A DNA stretch of 64,000 bases, taken from contig CM065321.1 of assembly GCA_033032175.1 (NCBI GenBank), positions 1,076,501 through 1,140,500 of the forward strand, written 5' to 3'. Position 1 is the stretch's first letter. Every line of letters begins with the position of its first letter. Source of the stretch: Saturnia japonica (lineage: Eukaryota > Arthropoda > Insecta > Lepidoptera > Saturniidae). Of the stretch, positions 47,815 through 61,420 are shown in pieces. The notes beneath the pieces were generated by a model. It saw only the letters and a list, made by a program, of their open reading frames with translations, did no database searches and was not told the origin of the DNA. A program made the position numbers and the translations under genes.

Positions 47815-47970
47815 TGGTTTCCTCACGATGATTTTCTTCACTGTCAGCCGATAGTTTACCAATTTGAATTATTAGTAAATATACGCAAATTCTGAAAAAA
47901 TCGGTGATACACGCCGGGCATCGAATTTAAATCTCGGTGTAAAACACTCAACCATTTTCTACAATGCTAT
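47815..47970 (-). repeat. SINE-like repeat, copy 1 of 2
   Basis: ctcacgatgattttcttcac, cagccga and gggcatcgaatttaaatctc resemble 54180-54315 (ctcacgacggtttccttcac, agccga, cctcgaacctgac). On the minus strand a B-box-like gatttaaattcgatg is seen. A tRNA-derived SINE relic is likely. Confidence 0.5.
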
Positions 47971-49336
47971 TATCGAGTTTTCATTTTTATATGTTAGCCG
48001 AGACATCCTAATAATGCAAAATATTACTTATAATTTATCTAATTTGCGAAAAGTTTTATGAAAGCGACATTATTAAGATATTTTGAAACCTAATTCGTGG
48101 GTATAAACATTATTATTTATGTCGGCTTGCAAAGTGTTGGATTTAGGGGTTAGCAGCACGCGAATTTTTCGCACGCTATCCGACAACGATAGGAATAAAG
48201 TCTTTTAATATAACAAGTATGGTTCCAGGTCACTATATTATAGTATGAAATGGAAATAAATGTATGTAGGTACTTATTTACTTATTAGCTTTGCCCGTAC
48301 ACGCGTAAATCGCACTACCCCGCTTCAGGTTATTTTAAAAACAAATTCCTTGTTTTACTCATCTGTGATATAGACACATGCTCTTGCTGACTTTTTTGTA
48401 GGTATTTTTATGATTTACAATTATGTCCTACATTAATTTGATATATCTCTTATAGTTTTCTCAGCGTAAGCCATTTTAGTGCTCAAGTTTGATTCGCCAT
48501 TACCAGTTGTTTTATTTATTTGTGCGGAGCCCTAATTAATTTTCTAAAATAAAAGTAGCCTAAGTTATTCCTTATATCATCAGCTAACTGCTAGTGAAAG
48601 TCGCGTCAAAATCGGTTCAACCGTTTCAGAGATTACCCGTAACAGAGAGATAGACAAAAAAATTAAAAATTGCTTTTTTGTTATTGGTACTTACCCTTAT
48701 ATGTATACTTTGATAATATGCATTTAGTAAAAATCTGTTATTTGACATTACAAACAGACATTTCAATTTTATATTAATAGTATAGATAGCATGAAATTCC
48801 ATTTTCGGAATTCACATAGATACATTTCATAATTTTTAATTGGTAGCACTATCGGCTCTCTGTGAAGGAAGACCTCATAAGAAAAGGTTTTTTTTTTGGC
48901 GAAATGACTGAATTGTATTAAATGGTGACCACGGTACAATCTAAAAACAATATCAAGCCTCTCGGCAGGATACATAGTGCCTGTATAACGGTATAAACCA
49001 AAAGAGAGTCACTGTGTATAGTTTATTACTAGGTGCACATACTAGGTCGTGTACACATTCGGGTTCAGATCCCTAACACCTTGATTTCTGGTTATACAGC
49101 AGCCGGCCACGGGACGCGAAACGATTGAGCGTTCCAATATGGCGGGTATTATACTTAGTTTACGGTGATCGCGATCCACTCCACCCAGTAATCCTTGGCC
49201 ACATCGCTATTTAACATCAGGGGTTTTTTTAGATCTGACTACACTATTAGCCTTAGGGGCCCTGAAGCAGCTGCGACTTTTACAGCTTCACCGAACTTGT
49301 ACATCAGGTGAGTGGTTAAACACTTATTTAACTATA

Positions 49337-49706
49337 CTAGCGATCGCCCTAAGGTCGATATTCGAGCAACGACTTTTTGATCATAGAATAATTTCTTTTT
49401 GACATTTGCAGTATTTATGAACCTAAACAATGAGTATTATCTACATCGCTTGCTGTCACTTTTCGTTGAGTGACAATGTCAATATTTTGGGGGGTCTAAG
49501 TTCAATGGCACTGGTCGGGTTAGGATTCGCAGTATTCATTTATTTGATTTAATATATTAGTAACAGATATTATAGATAAATTTTAGCTTTCTGCACTCAT
49601 TCTCCATACAAACTTTAACCATGCCAAATCTCACAGTTTCTTCCGTGCACGCAATTTACTTGAAAAAGGAGTAGAAAACTTTTTTTTCACGTATTAATAT
49701 ATAGGA
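49337..49706 (-). mobile_element. Helitron-like family H1, copy 3 (complete)
   Basis: On the minus strand it starts A|TCCTATATATTAATACG at 49706 and ends agggcgatcgCTAG at 49337, followed by T. That is an A|T insertion site with TC and CTAG ends, the classic Helitron signature. Length is 370 bp, with no coding capacity. Confidence 0.7.
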
Positions 49707-50199
49707 TTGAAAGAATATAGTCTCTGGAACTTACTATCCGAGCTTTCCCTGTCATCAAGCCTCTATAATACATAATTTTATATAAATCCCGATTCTGAAG
49801 TAAACTGGATTATGAGCAAGAAAGTAAGCGAAGGCCTCGTAAACTTCAGATTTAAAAGACGAGATAAAATCTCGAACCGAGATATGAGTAAAGTATCCGT
49901 GGACTTTCTCAGTTTATCTTATTTTCAAGTTAATAATGGTTTGCATTTCGAAAATGGGAACTTTCGCAATTTTCCGTTCATTTTAAATCTTTATTTATGT
50001 TCAGAGATGATATTAGGTTTTCGCGGTTTGGTTTTTAACATTATATTTTTATTTATTTTTATAGAGGTCACTCGAAACCAATGGCTTTTGAGAGCAAAAG
50101 ACTGACAGGCAGAAATCTGTATATAATTTTTTTTCCTAATTTAATACTAAGCACGATTATGATACCTATTTTTTTTCCTGTCTGTTTGTATACGTATGC

Positions 50200-50218
50200 G
50201 TGTGTGTGTGTGTGTTTG
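50200..50218 (+). repeat. GT microsatellite
   Basis: Short run of gtgtgtgtgtgtg. Confidence 0.8.
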
Positions 50219-50359
50219 TTTGGCTAAAATACGGCTTGATTTATAATTTTTGTTCCCTCGCATATCCACTAAGACTGTAAATTCAAACAGTACAACAGTC
50301 TGCTTATTTGGTCGCGCTAATCTCAGAAAGTAACAGTCACATTTGAAGAACTCTTTTTT

Positions 50360-50579
50360 TGAAGTCCTGCGTTCGATTCCCAGATGGAACAAAATGTTAT
50401 TTATTGCTTTTTTTTCTATAAAATTCTCAGTAGCAACACGGAGTTTGGCTTTGTGTCCGATTATTATGGTGTAGTAAGTGTTTATTACCATGAGGTTAAA
50501 CATATCGCGAACGTGTGTGTAGTATACATAGTACACTTGACTAAGTTCAGGATACACGTGATGGTATGTATGTTATAGC
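50360..50579 (+). repeat. tRNA-derived SINE, family S, copy 4 (5' truncated)
   Basis: Starts at gaagtcctgcgttcgattcc (B box) without the A box, then cagtagcaacacggag, gtgtccgattattatgg and gtgatggtatgta. It is more diverged than the other three. Confidence 0.7.
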
Positions 50580-52293
50580 TATGAGTATATAACCTATGAT
50601 CCTTCGATTCGATATAATAATTTACATTATAGGTTACAAATAAAAAGTTAAACGCGAGTGTAAGCCGTATGAGGCATAGTTAATGTATGATTAAAGAAAA
50701 ATGTTTGATCGTAATACTATAAGTTATGGTTCAGAGGTTAAGTAGTAAGGGGGGATATTATATCGCAGATAAAGTGTTTATTTATCCCAGGGATAGTTAA
50801 ACAACAGCACTCTGACGATAAAAACAGTACAGTTTAAGGTATAACGATGGTGATCGTTCTTAAAATCGCAGTATACCATGGTTCCTTCTTCACGATTATT
50901 ATAAGTTTTAGATTATTATCTTCCTTAAATAAAGATACTTCTTTATTATTATTATTGATCACCCTGTTACCTTGTGTATAAACAAAATATTATGAAGAGA
51001 GACGGCCGCGATTCGATACGATCCAATTGTCTTCCCGTTAATGCGTCGCATGCTAGAGTAATTATATCGCACAAGAGGAGTGGTATGATAATTATGAATG
51101 TATATATAGTCACAGAATTAAATTCTGTTGATAAAGATTGGCCACAATGTGCTTTGGTTGAAGATTGGATCGTTTGATGCTCTGCGAAATCCTACAGGTT
51201 TCTCCATTCAATCTTTTAGAATTATTAAACAAGGAATCAACCATCAAGTCTTTTGATATTCTTGCAAAATAAAGATACTATTTTGTTCTTCTTGTTGCTA
51301 GTTTTTTTTTATACTAGCTCGGCAAATTGACTGTACTGTCCCTGATGGTAACCACAGTACAATCCTAACACAACGGTGACCACCGAGAAATCGTAATCGA
51401 GAGGTTGCTGCTGTAATGTCGGCTTGCATTAATTTAACTATAATACATGCATAGTGGTCGCGACCTGCTCGGGCAAAATAGCCCTACCACCCCGCTATCG
51501 GCATTTCCTCATTCGTTGCTCAGCCGGGTGCACCATTGTAAGGTTGGCTTGGACGACTCAGTGCTGAAGATCTGATTGGACAACCCTTACATATACAATT
51601 ATGCCAATGTAACGTCGATAGAATATTTTCTAATCTTCACTATTCAAACAATGGTGGTTCTCTTATTAAAACTCTCCAGGGAGTTTATGCGGCAACTTAA
51701 AATGAATGCTTCCAGTTGTTGCTCTTAAAATGATACCAAATATTATTTAACTATCTGCCCCGCTGACGTCGTCGTGTCTTCTCTAATAGTCAATAGCTTG
51801 ACCATAACGCCACCTATCCCGATTTTTATCATGCAAACTCTTCTAAGTACACAATGAACAAATTAAAATAAGAATTATGTATACACATCTTTCGAATCGT
51901 GAGTTATTACAGTGCATTCATAAAAAACAACACATTAAAAGCAATTTCAGTTTGTCCGAAATTTTTTTAATTTTCATTTGTAATTTTTCTTTCCATAAAA
52001 GTTTTAATCGGGCTATTACTAGTATTCTAAAACAATGATTAAACAAATCGGTCGTGATGTTCTGAAGTGACGCGCTAGCAAACGAACAGAATTTCATTTT
52101 TATTTTTATTTATATATATATATAGCGCCACGTAACGTAAATACAAATAATATCACAGTATCCCAAAAAACTCAAAAATATTTTTAAACGCCTACATCGC
52201 TTCTATTTTCGGTAAAATCAAAGAAAATTTCAAATCAAGTTCAAAAAGGACTACAAATATCGATATAAAAATAATTTAGTTTAATCTACTCAC

Positions 52294-52392
52294 CATATCT
52301 GGCCTCCTCCCCATCGGGTGCCTGCGCCGTGAGGGTGGCCAGTTCTTTCTCCAAATCGACCTGGTGCTCTCCAGAGTCCCATGATAGCAATC
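52294..52392 (-). CDS. futsch: futsch/MAP1 N-terminal exon (first in window)
   Basis: This 99-nt coding exon of the MAP1-family gene reads LLSWDSGEHQVDLEKEL then TAQAPDGEEARYG, which matches the conserved MAP1 stretch just before the GERLIQ segment. The acceptor is ttgttacag at 52393 and the donor is gtgagt at 52293. The exon begins with two bases (GA) that complete a codon split by the previous intron, and ends with one base (G) that joins GA of the next exon. The preceding exon with the start codon was not found between 52393 and 64000, so the upstream intron is longer than 11.6 kb. MAP1 proteins bind and stabilise microtubules in neurons. Drosophila Futsch acts in axon, dendrite and neuromuscular synapse growth. 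Family assignment comes from remembered homology. Confidence 0.9.
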
Positions 52393-53414
52393 CTGTAACA
52401 AATATAGCATAATATAAACAAATGGTCTGCACTATTCAAACTGTTATTCGGAAAATGAAACGAATTGTACGCCATCTCTTTTAAACTAGTTGTACTAATA
52501 AAGAAAGAAGCCTTCATAGACATACGCAAAAAAATTCAGAAAAGATTTAGAAACGGATAGGGTTTGTAAACAAAGATTTTTTAATTAACCCCCAACATAA
52601 ATAGAAGGGTATCTGCGTATCCGTTTGTGGCTTCGTAGCTCCTAATTTTAATTTAGTTTGTTTTTTTTCTTTAAAAGGTTTCTTTTTCGAGTGTATAGCT
52701 TTGATTCGAAATAATGTGTTGTCGTTTGCTGATCAACAGCTCTTTTGTAGTTGATGAAGAGATGAGAAAAACTTGCAGGTCTTGTCGAATCAAAATTTGG
52801 TGTCCTGTTACTTCAATGACAAGAGCATTGTAGCCTTGATCTGGTGCTGCAACGTTATCGGTGATCTGCAGGATGCCCAACTCCTGGCCAACTTACAGCA
52901 GAGGTATATCATGATTAGAGTCATTACAATTAGTCACCCCCCGAATAATTTAAAATTCTATTTTACCTTGTTCTTATATTCCTAGATTAAAGCAAGTTAA
53001 TTCTGTACATATAAAACATCAACATTTAATTTTTGCAAACGAGAAGTGAGCCGTATAACTTTTATTGAAATTGTAATTTAATACAAAGTTTTAAACGACA
53101 CACAATATTCAGTTTATTGCAGTATTATTATGCAGTCCACCCTCCCTTTATCCCCGTTGGGGGGAAGCAATAAAGGATATTGTGCCGCAATTCCCCCCTT
53201 TTATACGTTCCTTATAAATATTTACTCGTGTTTCATATGAAAGTTGTGGGTTTTGCGGTCGGGAGCACTCCGGTGACAATTATATTGCCTTTAGTTTGCT
53301 ATTAAAAGTTGTGTTATATGTTTATTAAAATGTTTATAAAGCCATGGTTGAATACATTAACAAATAGATTAAAAATTCATGAGTATATTTGCGTAAGTGC
53401 TAAGTACCAGTGCT

Positions 53415-53600
53415 AACTAACAGGTCACTATTCCTGAGGACTGTAGAAACAACTCCTGTGCCGGTATGTGTTTCCAACCACGCTCATCGGATCGGAACAC
53501 AGAAATAGGTGTGGTTGTTAGTGCATCTGCAGTGGAACCTTGCAAAGGAACCTTTAATACATTTACGGGCAATGGCATATAACTTTCTCTAATTGAATGT
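53415..53600 (+). repeat. SINE-like repeat, uninterrupted copy
   Basis: ggaacacagaaataggtgtg and catctgcagtggaaccttgc in order, as in the MITE-split copy at 37020-37610. Confidence 0.6.
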
Positions 53601-53734
53601 AAAGCATAAGCAGAATTTCCCAGAGAAGTATGTCTTTTTCTTGTTTTAGAGACTTTTTTAACACCGCTGTGATTTGAAACTCGATGAAACGAAAAAGCGA
53701 AACTAAAAAGAAACAAACATTCACTGCTATGATT

Positions 53735-53850
53735 ATCGTTGAAATGGCCTAGCGGTGTGATAACCAAACTTGTACACATTGTTATATTATGTACAGTACG
53801 CGTAGTCGATAGTTCAAGTCCCGCTGGTTTCAAAGAGATTTTAAAGAAGA
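53735..53850 (+). repeat. tRNA-like SINE head
   Basis: atggcctagcggtgtg (A-box like) and gatagttcaagtcccgctgg (B-box like), 70-80 nt apart. The spacing and lack of a folded cloverleaf argue against a functional tRNA gene. Confidence 0.5.
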
Positions 53851-54179
53851 TACTTTAGTTTTCTGTGGGTTTCACTTTTAAGGCGCGTGAACTGCACACA
53901 TGTTTTTTTTTTTTTTTCTTTAATTCGAATGTTACGAACCCATTGGATAGTCTTTCTAGGATCAAATTAGAAGAGTCTCTGAATAGATATCACTGCTGGG
54001 TCATACAACATCTTGCCATTCGCAATGTATACTCTATGTAGATCTCTTCCCAGGGATAAAGTACAGACTTCATCACCACGTCAGCATATGACGCATTGGC
54101 GATTTCAAACGCCGAGAAATCAATAGAACTATATTTATGTTACATAGAGTTGTACTAGAACAACATTTCTCAAGAATTC

Positions 54180-54315
54180 TGGTCTCCTCACGACGGTTTC
54201 CTTCACCGTTAGCCGATTTTTGAATTAGTAAGTGTACGCGAATTCATAAAATTCGGCCTCGAACCTGACATCAAATATGATATTTCGCCGGTCTAAACCA
54301 CTCGACCATCACGAC
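54180..54315 (-). repeat. SINE-like repeat, copy 2 of 2
   Basis: Partner of 47815-47970, see that entry for the shared blocks. Confidence 0.5.
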
Positions 54316-55330
54316 ATATTTATAAACATAAAAAAACGTCTAAAGCAGAATTTTAACTTCCCTGATCCCCCGTTAAAATAATTCAAATACAAAACAGTTG
54401 TTGCTAAAAATGATCCAATTTAATTACTTCGTATTCACCGAAATGATATCATCTTATGAAGGTGGATTTTAATATACTTCGACGCTTTTAGCTAATTGGG
54501 GGTACTAGGTATTACTACTACTATTTGAATTTTTTAGACGTCAGCAAGTTCCGAGTGGAGCTTTTAGAAATTATTTGTTACTTTGTTTAATGGTTTGTTG
54601 ATGTTATACTACTTTTGTCGCGTTAAGTAAAGTGAACAATTGAGAATTCTTTAGCATCGTTGTGACTTGGAAGTCGATGAAACGCAAAAGCGAAAGCGAC
54701 AGTAAAAAGATTGCTACGCAATAATGAATTTTATTAACCTCACCAAAAAGGCACGAAACAAAAACTTTTTAGACAACACTTATGATATATTGTTACTGAT
54801 TTATATTGCGTTAGGTTAACATGGATATTTAAAATGTCCATTAATTGAAAATGATATTATAATAATGATTGTGAGTACTTGCATGTACATTTTTATAAAC
54901 TTTAAATTAGTGTGTATTTGATCATTTTCTGAATTAAAAACATAGATGTGGAGATTTTACTTCTATCACGTGTGAATTGCAAGATAATTTTTTTTTTCTT
55001 GTCTAAAAATAATTTAACGTTGTAAATTAAAATAATATTTATTTCAACTACGTTGTTATTTTTACATTTTTATTGAAGTGAAAACTTCTTCATCCGAGTT
55101 GAGCGATTTTTGGTAGGGGAAAAGCATATTACCTCGACATACATAATTCAGATTGTAATTGATTTAAAAATCCAAAATTGAGTTTCACTTCTGTTAGCCT
55201 TATTGACTGTCTCTGTTTTTTTATGGCTGTCTTCATCATGTTGTTGACATCCACAAGTAGAATAAAATTTTTGGACTTGTTTTTGTGACATCTCATTTAT
55301 TGAATGTTTCTAGTTAATATTTATAATCCA

Positions 55331-55612
55331 CTAGCAACCCACCCCGGCTTCGCACGGATGCAATTTACTTACTTATGAAGAAATAAGTAGGAAAGGAAAG
55401 GATGATAAATCTTTTATTAATAAAAATAAATTTATCGTTAAAATAATTTTGACCTCGGCAACTGCATTTACTTAATGGGACTAAAACTACCCTATCTTTT
55501 AAGTTGGCCAAATTACAGACAGTTACGAAATTTGATAAAAATCGGTTCATTAGTTTCGGAGTTTATCCTGAACATACATCGTGACAAGAGACTTTTATTT
55601 ATATAAGACTTC
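55331..55612 (-). mobile_element. Helitron-like element, family H4
   Basis: Minus strand ends gcgaagccggggtgggttgCTAG at 55331-55334, followed by T. The GC-rich end and ggttcattagtttcggagtt-type interior are typical of short lepidopteran Helitrons. The 5' end near 55612 lacks a clear A|TC. Confidence 0.5.
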
Positions 55613-56334
55613 CTTGTGCACAATAACTAAATTATATCACACAAAACACCACCGTTATTACATAAATATATGGCCTAACAACATCATTTTGGGGATTAAA
55701 ATAAAAACCTCCACATGACAAAAACAAGCTCCCGCTAAAAACTCGTATTCGAATTCATTAAACTTTTTATAGACATTTGACAACTCTAGTATGAATCCAA
55801 TATGGCCGTCGTGTTGCTAGCGGAGGTCGTTTAATTGGCAATTTTGCAGATTTAGCGTAGTTTGTACATATATCCTATCACACGCCCACGAAATTGGGTC
55901 AAACTATATTAACTAGGTAACAAATTGATTGCGCTGGCTTATTTATTCAGGTTATTTGCCCACAAGTGGGCGTTATCTCTATCAGTCTACCGTATACCGG
56001 AAAATATTCTTGTAAAAATATTTATCAGTATAATATTGTACTATATAAATTGCATTCTATTTACTAAAGTATGGTACAAAATACCTACTGTAAATTTGTA
56101 ACCGGTAGCATACAAATGCTGAAAAAAGCTATCACTTGGTTTATATTTATCACTATAATATTATCATCTAAAAATATTATTTGTCAAAAGTGTCTTTTCC
56201 TGGCAACACCGAATCTCCGTTTTATTTCTTCATCAAAATTAATAATTCGAACATCAATTAAAGCTTATGTTCCCCGCTACTAAATAAAAAAAATCATCAA
56301 AAATAAAAAAAAATCTACCTACTTAAAATATTTT

Positions 56335-56475
56335 ACATTAGCAATGCCATCTGTTAATGCTAATTAAAATATATTTAAGGCGCCATCTGTTAATAATCTG
56401 CGTTATTAATGTGACACTTTTCAGTTACATTATTAACATTCTTTAGTATGCAAAATATTTGCACGGGTCAGATAG
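56335..56475 (+). repeat. Interspersed repeat, copy 2 of 2
   Basis: Partner of 42905-43065. Confidence 0.65.
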
Positions 56476-59400
56476 TGAGTGTACTTATTATAAAATATAA
56501 ATTTGTAAAAAAATGTTAGCTTATAAATATCTGTTTATCAATATAATTTCTATAACTATATCAAATCTATGAATTTCGTTGAAATAAATAAATTAAAAAA
56601 AAAACTAAACTCCTTTCATGCTGATGATTATAAATGCTGTTTTATTTTTATTAAGTTTTATATTTCACACGAGTAAAGTTGCGAGCGGTTGCTAGTAATA
56701 AATAAAACTATTTATAAAAATAATTTTAAACATTCGCCGCATCTGATAAATGCATAATTTCACGTTAAAAACTACATTTTCGAAGTAACATAAAAAGCCC
56801 GTAAGTAACGTAAACACGCAATACTGCATGAAGTAATAAATTCTAGGTATTTCGTGTAACAACCGTTATTCGAATGGCATAACCGCTCGTGGCTTTATTG
56901 TGTGAAGCATTTTTGCAGATTGGCATTATTTTTGATTACTTACGCTTTTTTCACTATATTTATGGTAGTCGCTAACCATCAGTCATGCGTAAATTCTCTA
57001 CCAGTTTCGTTGTGCATAGCTTCGTTTGTTGGTGAGCAAGATGTACCATATGCTAGATGATAGAACCCGATAATTATGTCTGACTAGATTACAGCCTCCA
57101 TACACCGCATATAGCACCAATCATTGTAAAAAAAATATTTTTATATTCAATTTAGGCTCAAAGAAGGCATCCCAGCCATCGAGAAAAACCGACAAGAAAT
57201 TCGATCAGGTTTATCAACATATTATTAACTTTATATAAATAGTTTTGAAACAAAGTTCCTTATGGCCCGTTGCGGAGGTCCTAGCCGGTTAAAAACGTCC
57301 GTAACGTGAAAAAAAAGCGTAAGATTTTTATGTATAGTCTATGTATGATGGATATACAGTGTCTAATGTATAGTCTACGTTTCTACGTGATTACTGTTTT
57401 ATTATTATAGCACTTTGCTATTATTATTATATTGTTTCTTTGTATATTATTATTTATTATATATTTTTATAAATCATTGTAAATAAAATAAAAGTGTTAA
57501 GATATTTTTCTAAGGTAGTTTTTTTTTTTTTTTATCGATAAAAAAAAACATAATGAAAAATGTATACCCGAATAATTATTTTCCTTTATACCTCGAATAG
57601 AACTTGAAATATTTTATAATAAGGAACTTCGTTCCTATCTGGTGTTCCACGACACCACACGGTTTTTTTACAGTATTTAATTATATACAGTTATTATCAT
57701 TTTCAGTAGATGTACAGAGAGGGAATCACATCCAGACATCACCAGCATTCACGTATCAGCAACCCTATAATACCTTTTAATAGTTCCGTGCGTTTGTGGT
57801 TGCGTTCCCGGATCAGCTGTGTATGATATAGGTGCGGAGACATTCGTAAGCCGGCAAGACTGCCACACTGTCGAAGGATTATGATTTCTTGGTGGTCGCC
57901 GTTATTATTTTAATTGTACTACATTTACCATCAGTTACAGTACTTATCAACATATTACTGCTTAAAAACATATAAAATGTAACATGCCATTTTAATTCCA
58001 TACAACCCCTAGTCACTAGATAATATGTAACTTGGGTACCACTTAAAAACAATGATGCGGGCCAACGACAAAAGAAAGAAGAATCATTGTCCGAGTTCAT
58101 CAACCCCAATGTCCCAGTCAGCTGAGGTCGAGAGAACAGAGCCTATTTTTACTCCACCAACCCCAACCGACCTATTTCCAGCACATTCTCTAATAACGGT
58201 ATTGTTTGACAGCAAATAGATTTGCGTGGGCAATTTAATTTTGCTCGATTTTGCGTGATAAGTAAGATCCTTTTTTGTCGGCTTAATCGTGAGTTGTACA
58301 AGGCAATCTCATAAATTATTCGAAAGCTTTGTTTTTACGCTTTAGCCGTTTTTCTCTAATGGGACTATTGGTTAGTAATTATATTTCAGTTCTTAATGTA
58401 GCAAAATAAAGGAGACAGGTATTTCTGGGCCCAGAATATAATTAGTTAAAATATGGTTTATAAAATCGTACAATATCATTAAAATTCACAAGGAACAAAA
58501 ACTTTAAAAGAAACAAATATAACCCTTTTTTAGTATTAATCCTACTTCAAAAATATTTTAATTGAAGTTACATAACTTCGCTTTTACGAAATATCCTAAA
58601 TCTCTGCTTTTAGATTGCAAAAAATCCACTTTGTTTTCAGTGACTGTGAATGCATTAGCTATTAATTTACACCGTTTTCATATTTTTACATCTCTTTTTT
58701 TTACCTGAGCCCATGTCTGTATGAAAGAGTATCCGTCTCCTTTACGCTACAGTTAATATAAGTTAAACATTTGTCGTTGTTTAGGGTAATCTTGCCCAAA
58801 TTATTGGTAACCCTAAGTACGTTGTTGGTGATGGTGTTTTGCTTTGCATCCTACTAGCTTTTAGTCTTGAAATACACTTTTGTTTTATTGATTATTTGTC
58901 AAATAAATTAATTTAATAATAGAATAAATATTTATCAATAAAAAAGCAAGTCACAGTAAGGGAAAAACACATGTATGTACAGTAAAATCATAAACATCTC
59001 ATTGTAATGTTCATATTTCGAATACCTTTGTACTTAAATGTAAAAAATAACTCAGATACCACCAAATTTGTCTAAAATCTGTGATAGATACTAAATAATT
59101 AAACTCAGAAATAGCCAAAAAAAAATATCGAAATATGTACAACTATGATAGCTTTCTATATCGATTCTATTCTATTGGTCTTAGTTCAAACCACAATAAT
59201 TATTTAATCTTTGGTAACTTAATACATGGTTACAGCCATCTTTTATCAATTTTTCGAATTGTTTCATAGTCAAACAATTTCAGTGGTTTATGTCCGGATT
59301 TTGGTATGAAAACTTACAAAACGTACTTCATCGTGATTTTTTTTTTTATATTTAAAATAATAGGTACATTTAAGGATTTTTTTTTCGTTATACTCGATTG

Positions 59401-59764
59401 GATAACTTATGTGTACATTAGTTAACGTGTACATACGGTGTGTAGTAATCAATTAACTAGGTATAATAATGTGTAGACATGCGAATATAACTTATATTAT
59501 GTACGTGTGCGTTGTTAGGTTAAATACGTTACATTAATATTTTTAACGTTACTTATGAACATATATAATTTAACATCTCAATAAATGTATTATAGTTATC
59601 GAATTCATAACCACGCAAAATAGTTAGAGAGAGTTAATTTAACATAAAAATTAAATTAATTTTTATTTCTTAACACAAATAAATCTAGCTAAAAAAACGT
59701 TACATTTATTTTATTCTGTTACGTACAAACCATTTTGTTTTACATTATTTCTTAAAGTATTCGT

Positions 59765-60087
59765 CCAGCGACTTTTTGATCATAGACTATTTTCTGTTTG
59801 ACATTTACAGTATTCATAAACAATGAGTATTATCTACATCACTTGTTGTCACTTTTCGTTGAGTGACAATGTCAATATTTTGGGGGGGTCTAAGTTCAAT
59901 GGCACTGTTGGGGTTAGGATTGGCAGTATTAATTTAATATATTAGTAACAGATATTATAGATACATTTTAGCTTTCTGTACTCCTTCTCCATATAAACTG
60001 TAACCATGCCAAATCTCACAGTCTTCCGTGCACGCAATACGATTAAATTGATACCGAAAGCTTTAGCTTCACGTATTAATATATAGA
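59765..60087 (-). mobile_element. Helitron-like family H1, copy 4 (3' truncated)
   Basis: 5' end A|TCTATATATTAATACG at 60087 on the minus strand. Interior matches the other copies, and the CTAG terminus is missing after aaaaagtcgctgg. Confidence 0.68.
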
Positions 60088-60934
60088 TTTTTGAAATGAC
60101 ATATGACATGAGGCATGACATACATATGATATGAGGAAATGGCATACACTTCTCGTGTATAAAATTTCATCAAAATAGGCTAGCCCACAAACCAGACATA
60201 AAAAGACAATAATAAAATATATAATATGTCAAGTTTATTTTTATTGATAGGTAAATTTGTTGAAGCTGCTTCAAAACAACGTTATATGGTGACAAGAAGT
60301 TATTTCATAGATATTTAAATGCTTATAAACAATCTTGAAGACAATTTCATGACACTTACTGTTCAATTACTTAATTGTTAAAGGGAATAAATAATACATT
60401 TCCAACTGATTTGAATATTCAGTCAGTTCAGTTTAGTGCCCCAGTTTTGCAGACAATATGGCGTCGTCTGGCGAATAGTTTTGTATAAATTACGCAGTTA
60501 CTTTTGAGAATTTCTGAATAGACCTTTAGTTATGTTTATGGGTAAGAACTTTAATAAAATATTTTATGACAAATATTTTACCGGCGACATATCAGTAAGT
60601 GTCCAAATTTTAATAATAATAATTAACCCTTTATTTAGCCTCTTTATAGGATGTTTTTTTTATTACAGTATTGCTGATAGTAAGTGACTACCTTAATCTA
60701 TGAACGCTGGTAACAACATTATAGGTGTCATTAGAGCGTTGCCGACTTTTGAACCCCTTTCCACAAGAGATCCAGTGTCCTCCTACTTTATTATAAGGAA
60801 CTACTATGTAAACTCTCAGCTTCTAGAATTTCTAGACTTATCTGTTTAAACTTAGCAATGTCTGTTGTTCAGTCTTGATAACTTTATAGAAATATATAAT
60901 AACCTTTAAGAACAACCCAAAAATTTCTAAGGAA

Positions 60935-61420
60935 GCTCGTCTGCCCGTACATAGAGCAGTGTATGTTTTAACAATCAGGCACGGAAGTAATAGCTGGGTG
61001 TGGCAGAAAAGGCATGAAAGTAGAATAAATGCAGTAGAAATGAGAGCGCTTAGTGGTATGTTAGAAGTGGAAGTGAACTTTGTCGTGTGAAAAATGATAT
61101 AGTCAGACGGATTGAGGAAGGGATGCTTAGATAGTTTGGACATGTAAAGAGAATGAATGAAAGAAGAATACCTAAATTCATTTATAATGCGAGTATGAAT
61201 GGAAATATTGGAAGAGGAAGACCTAGACGAGCGTTACTCGATCAAATTGGGGACGTTCCGAAGAAAGGTCTGGTCAAGACTACTGTAAACCGATGAGCAT
61301 GCCTGAAAAAATTGATGAATGTTGAAGAAGCGAAAGATGTATGCTAGGATCGTAACAAGTGAAAGGACGTTGTCTCTAACTATCCCGTTGTCAGAGAGGC
61401 GTGATGTATGTATATCCAAT
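60935..61420 (+). pseudogene. RTE-type LINE reverse transcriptase C-terminal relic
   Basis: Plus-strand translation over several frames gives VHRAVYVLTIRHGSNSWVWQ, KRHESRINAVEMRALSGM, RMNERRIPKFIYNASMNGN, IGRGRPRRALLDQIGDVPKK and ACLKKLMNVEEAKDVC. These are landmarks of the RT C-terminus of RTE-like LINEs found across Lepidoptera. Frame changes and in-frame stops show it is dead. Confidence 0.8.

Larger units (their letters stand above)
40631..52293 (-). other. Intron of futsch, 11.7 kb
   Basis: GT-AG intron. It holds a 198-bp satellite (41521-42312), inverted repeats (42675-42785 with 45093-45205), a C-rich minisatellite (43560-43745), Helitron-like fragments, an RTE-type LINE relic (46720-47160), a GC-richer promoter-like stretch (46380-46620), an H1 Helitron (49337-49706) and a SINE (50360-50579). 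No complete gene is seen. Confidence 0.8.

Noticed and set aside
24297..50579. tRNA genes at 24490, 35170, 36145 and 50360
   Set aside because: They have A and B boxes but no consistent cloverleaf or acceptor stem, and each is followed by the same SINE body.
53417..53833. 138-codon minus-strand ORF
   Set aside because: It lies over repeats (SINE-like unit and tRNA-like head), and no known motif is visible.
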